Below, piece after piece: positions 62,307-64,000 of a stretch of 64,000 nt of DNA. A model generated the notes under the pieces. The model worked only from the letters and a program-made list of their open reading frames with translations. It was not told the origin of the DNA and searched no databases. Both the position numbers and the translations under genes were made by a program. This stretch comes from Streptomyces sp. Ag109_O5-1 (GTDB taxonomy: Bacteria > Actinomycetota > Actinomycetes > Streptomycetales > Streptomycetaceae): contig NZ_RKQF01000001.1 of the NCBI RefSeq assembly GCF_003814875.1, positions 9,424,001-9,488,000 of the forward strand, given 5' to 3'. Each line of letters starts with the position of its first letter. Positions within the stretch are counted from its first letter, which is position 1.

Positions 62307-62606
62307 GCGGGGGGACTGAACCCACCTTCTTGGGGGCGCTGGGGGTACCCCCGGCCGAAGGCTGGGGGAGGAACTGCGCGCTCAACCCCCACCGGCCGGT
62401 AGCCGAAAAACGGCCTGGGTCGTGAGGGGCGCGGGGAACTGCGCGACCAGCCCCCACCAACCGGTAGCCGAAAGACGGCCCGTCTTCCCAGGGGCGCGGG
62501 GAGCTGCGCAGACCCCCCACCCACCCGCACCCGAAAACGGCGCCCCACCACCCCACTCGGCCCTCCCCAACCGGCACAAATCGCCCACGCCTCCTACGCT
62601 CGTGTC
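62307..62606. repeat. 300-base gap filled by three copies of a Streptomyces intergenic repeat
   Basis: Copies begin at about 62364, 62426 and 62491, with a period of 62-65 bases. Each contains GGGGCGCGGGGAACTGCGCG or a variant, then CCCCCACC and CCGAAAAACGGC-like hairpins. A GGGGGTACCCCC palindrome lies at 62341-62352. I recognise the core as a very common dispersed repeat of Streptomyces. No gene is present. Confidence 0.8.
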
Positions 62607-63713
62607 ATGTCCGAGGTGTATGCCGCCCGCCGAACCCGCCTGAGGGACCGCTGCCAGGCCAGCGGCAGCGCCTCCGCGCTGATCTCACGCCCCGCCAACG
62701 TGAGATACCTCGCCGGTGCCGCTCCGACCGGCTCCGTCCTGCTGCTGGGCAAACGCGAGGACCTCCTCGTATGCCCCGGCCCCCAGGACGACCGCCCCGC
62801 CGAGGCCCGCTGCGACGAGTCCCTTCGGCAGCACCTTCTGGAAGGACCCGGCGGTGACCCCGCAGTGGCCGCCGCCGACCTCGCCGCCGCCCAGGACGCC
62901 GACGCGCTCGCCGTCGAGGAGCACCACCTCACCGTGGCCCGGCACCGCGCCCTCTCCTCGGTCGCTCCCTGCCTCCGCCTCACCGACCTGGGCTCGGCCG
63001 TCGAGCAGCTCAGAGTGGTGAAGGACGAGGAGGAGATCTCCTGCCTCCGCATCGGCGCCGAGATCGCCGACCAGGCCCTCGGCGAGCTGCTGGAGTCGAT
63101 CCTCGTGGGCCGCACCGAACGGCACCTCGCCCTGGAGCTGGAGCGCCGTCTGGTCGATCACGGCGCCGACGGCCCGGCCTTCCCCACCTCCGTGGCCACC
63201 GGCCCGAACTCCGGCCGCCGCGGCCACCGCCCCACCGACCGGCGTGTCGAGGAGGGCGACTTCCTCTCCGTCTGCCTGGGTGCCACCTACCGCGGCTACC
63301 GCTGCGAGATCGGCCGTACCTTCGTCATCGGCACCACGCCCGCCGACTGGCAGATCGAGCTGTACGACCTGGTCTTCGCCGCCCAGCGGGCCGGCCGGGA
63401 GAGCCTCGTGCCGGGCGCCGCCTACCGGGACGTGGACCGCGCGGCCCGCCAGGTGCTGGACTCCGCGGGCCACTCCGAGGGCCTGCAGCACCTCACCGGA
63501 CACGGTGTCGGACTCGAAATCGACGAGGACCCGCAGCTCGCCCCCTCGGCCATGGGTAAACTGGACGCTTGCGTGCCGGTCACCGTCGAACCGGGGGTCC
63601 ACCTCCCGGGCCGGGGCGGAGTCCGGATCGATGACACGCTCGTCGTACGCCCTGAGGCGGACGGCGGACCCGAGCTACTCACCATCACGACCAAGGAGCT
63701 GCTCGCACTATAG
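62607..63713 (+). CDS. M24 (Xaa-Pro peptidase/creatinase fold) protein with altered metal site
   Basis: A 368-residue protein with the creatinase-fold N-terminal domain (about 1-135) and a C-terminal pita-bread domain. The position before efp matches pepQ. However, the metal ligands depart from active peptidases. The usual Asp pair is Cys223 (SVCLGA) and Glu234 (YRCEIGRTF), His299 (GHGVGLE) and Glu328 (VTVEPGV) are kept, and the last ligand Glu is Asp342 (VRIDDT). The usual second histidine after HGxG is Asp306. It may bind metal weakly or be a non-catalytic, creatinase-like protein. Confidence 0.85.
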   Translation: MSEVYAARRTRLRDRCQASGSASALISRPANVRYLAGAAPTGSVLLLGKREDLLVCPGPQDDRPAEARCDESLRQHLLEGPGGDPAVAAADLAAAQDADALAVEEHHLTVARHRALSSVAPCLRLTDLGSAVEQLRVVKDEEEISCLRIGAEIADQALGELLESILVGRTERHLALELERRLVDHGADGPAFPTSVATGPNSGRRGHRPTDRRVEEGDFLSVCLGATYRGYRCEIGRTFVIGTTPADWQIELYDLVFAAQRAGRESLVPGAAYRDVDRAARQVLDSAGHSEGLQHLTGHGVGLEIDEDPQLAPSAMGKLDACVPVTVEPGVHLPGRGGVRIDDTLVVRPEADGGPELLTITTKELLAL

Positions 63714-63765
63714 GGAATGTGCGTGCCCCGGGGTCGTCCACGTCAGTCCAGGAGATTCCGCAACC

Positions 63766-64000
63766 GTGGCTTCCACGAACGACCTCAAGAACGGCCTGGT
63801 GCTCAAGCTCGAAGGCGGCCAGCTCTGGTCCGTCGTCGAGTTCCAGCACGTCAAGCCCGGCAAGGGCCCGGCATTCGTGCGCACCAAGCTCAAGAACGTG
63901 CTGTCCGGCAAGGTGGTCGACAAGACCTTCAACGCCGGCGTCAAGGTCGAGACGGCCACTGTCGACAAGCGCGACATGCAGTTCTCGTACATGGACGGCG
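63766..64000 (+). CDS. efp: elongation factor P (3' end beyond window)
   Basis: The first 78 codons, from GTG at 63766 (GGAG eleven bases upstream), read MASTNDLKNGLVLKLEGGQL and continue with VVEFQHVKPGKGPAFVRTKLKNV. The KPGKGPA loop carries the lysine at 33 that reaches the ribosomal P site. Actinobacterial EF-P with the PGKGP loop is reported to work without lysine modification. EF-P relieves stalling at polyproline, which is relevant to proline-rich proteins such as the adjacent P-loop kinase. Confidence 0.95.
   Translation, partial: MASTNDLKNGLVLKLEGGQLWSVVEFQHVKPGKGPAFVRTKLKNVLSGKVVDKTFNAGVKVETATVDKRDMQFSYMDG

Overview
The window is a stretch of a Streptomyces (or very close actinomycete) chromosome. 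It is very GC-rich, with strong third-position GC bias and frequent GTG and TTG starts. It encodes SsgB, a sporulation protein restricted to morphologically complex actinomycetes, and carries intergenic repeat families that I recognise from Streptomyces genomes. From thrS to efp the gene order (thrS, HIT, pgsA, patA, pimA, pdxS/pdxT, yebC, ruvCAB, yajC-secDF, apt, relA, ppi, MBL, hisS, alaS, ruvX, mltG, aroE-C-K-B, pepQ-like, efp) matches, from memory, S. coelicolor SCO1491-SCO1542 and the M. tuberculosis Rv2534c-Rv2614c block. Most of the window is therefore conserved core chromosome.

Layout. 1-1.45 kb: 5' end of an ABATE/CGNR-type regulator gene, ssgB, and a divergent PGPGW membrane protein. 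1.5-9.8 kb: two identical tRNA-Val(CAC) genes bracket a five-gene sugar locus. This has a Tat/lipoprotein binding protein, two MalF/MalG-type permeases, a DUF624-like membrane protein, and a 912-residue Tat-exported protein resembling PL26 exo-rhamnogalacturonan lyases, followed by a SRPBCC gene. There is no ATPase, which in Streptomyces is usually MsiK in trans. A good promoter with LacI-type operator half-sites precedes the locus. 9.9-11.4 kb: a short truncated-looking ORF abuts a tnpB-only IS200/IS605 element. 11.7-14.4 kb: DEDDh exonuclease, a DUF4365-like gene and an overlapping unknown gene. 14.5-24.9 kb: thrS, a K+ channel, an Ap4A-phosphorylase-like HIT gene, an unknown membrane protein, an EF-G-like GTPase, and the phosphatidylinositol mannoside trio. 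25-38 kb: vitamin B6 synthase, yebC, Holliday-junction genes, Sec accessory genes, apt and relA.

38-49 kb: DUF349 protein, membrane cyclophilin, MBL hydrolase, hisS, a two-component/ABC-2 exporter cassette whose histidine kinase is frameshifted, VKOR, rarA and rpsD. 49-64 kb: an NB-ARC/TPR protein without a DNA-binding domain, alaS with two small membrane-associated genes upstream, ruvX, mltG, the shikimate operon aroE/aroC-aroK-aroB, a P-loop kinase, a metal-ligand-degenerate M24 peptidase homologue, and the start of efp.

The most notable observations are: the tRNA-bracketed pectin-type locus; the TnpB element with intact RuvC residues and a right-end hairpin; the kinase frameshift at a pentanucleotide repeat; the M24 pseudo-enzyme next to efp; and an unusual inverted/direct repeat structure after hisS. 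I did not find a wholly new multi-gene system that I could defend. No rRNA, CRISPR array, integrase or prophage was seen.
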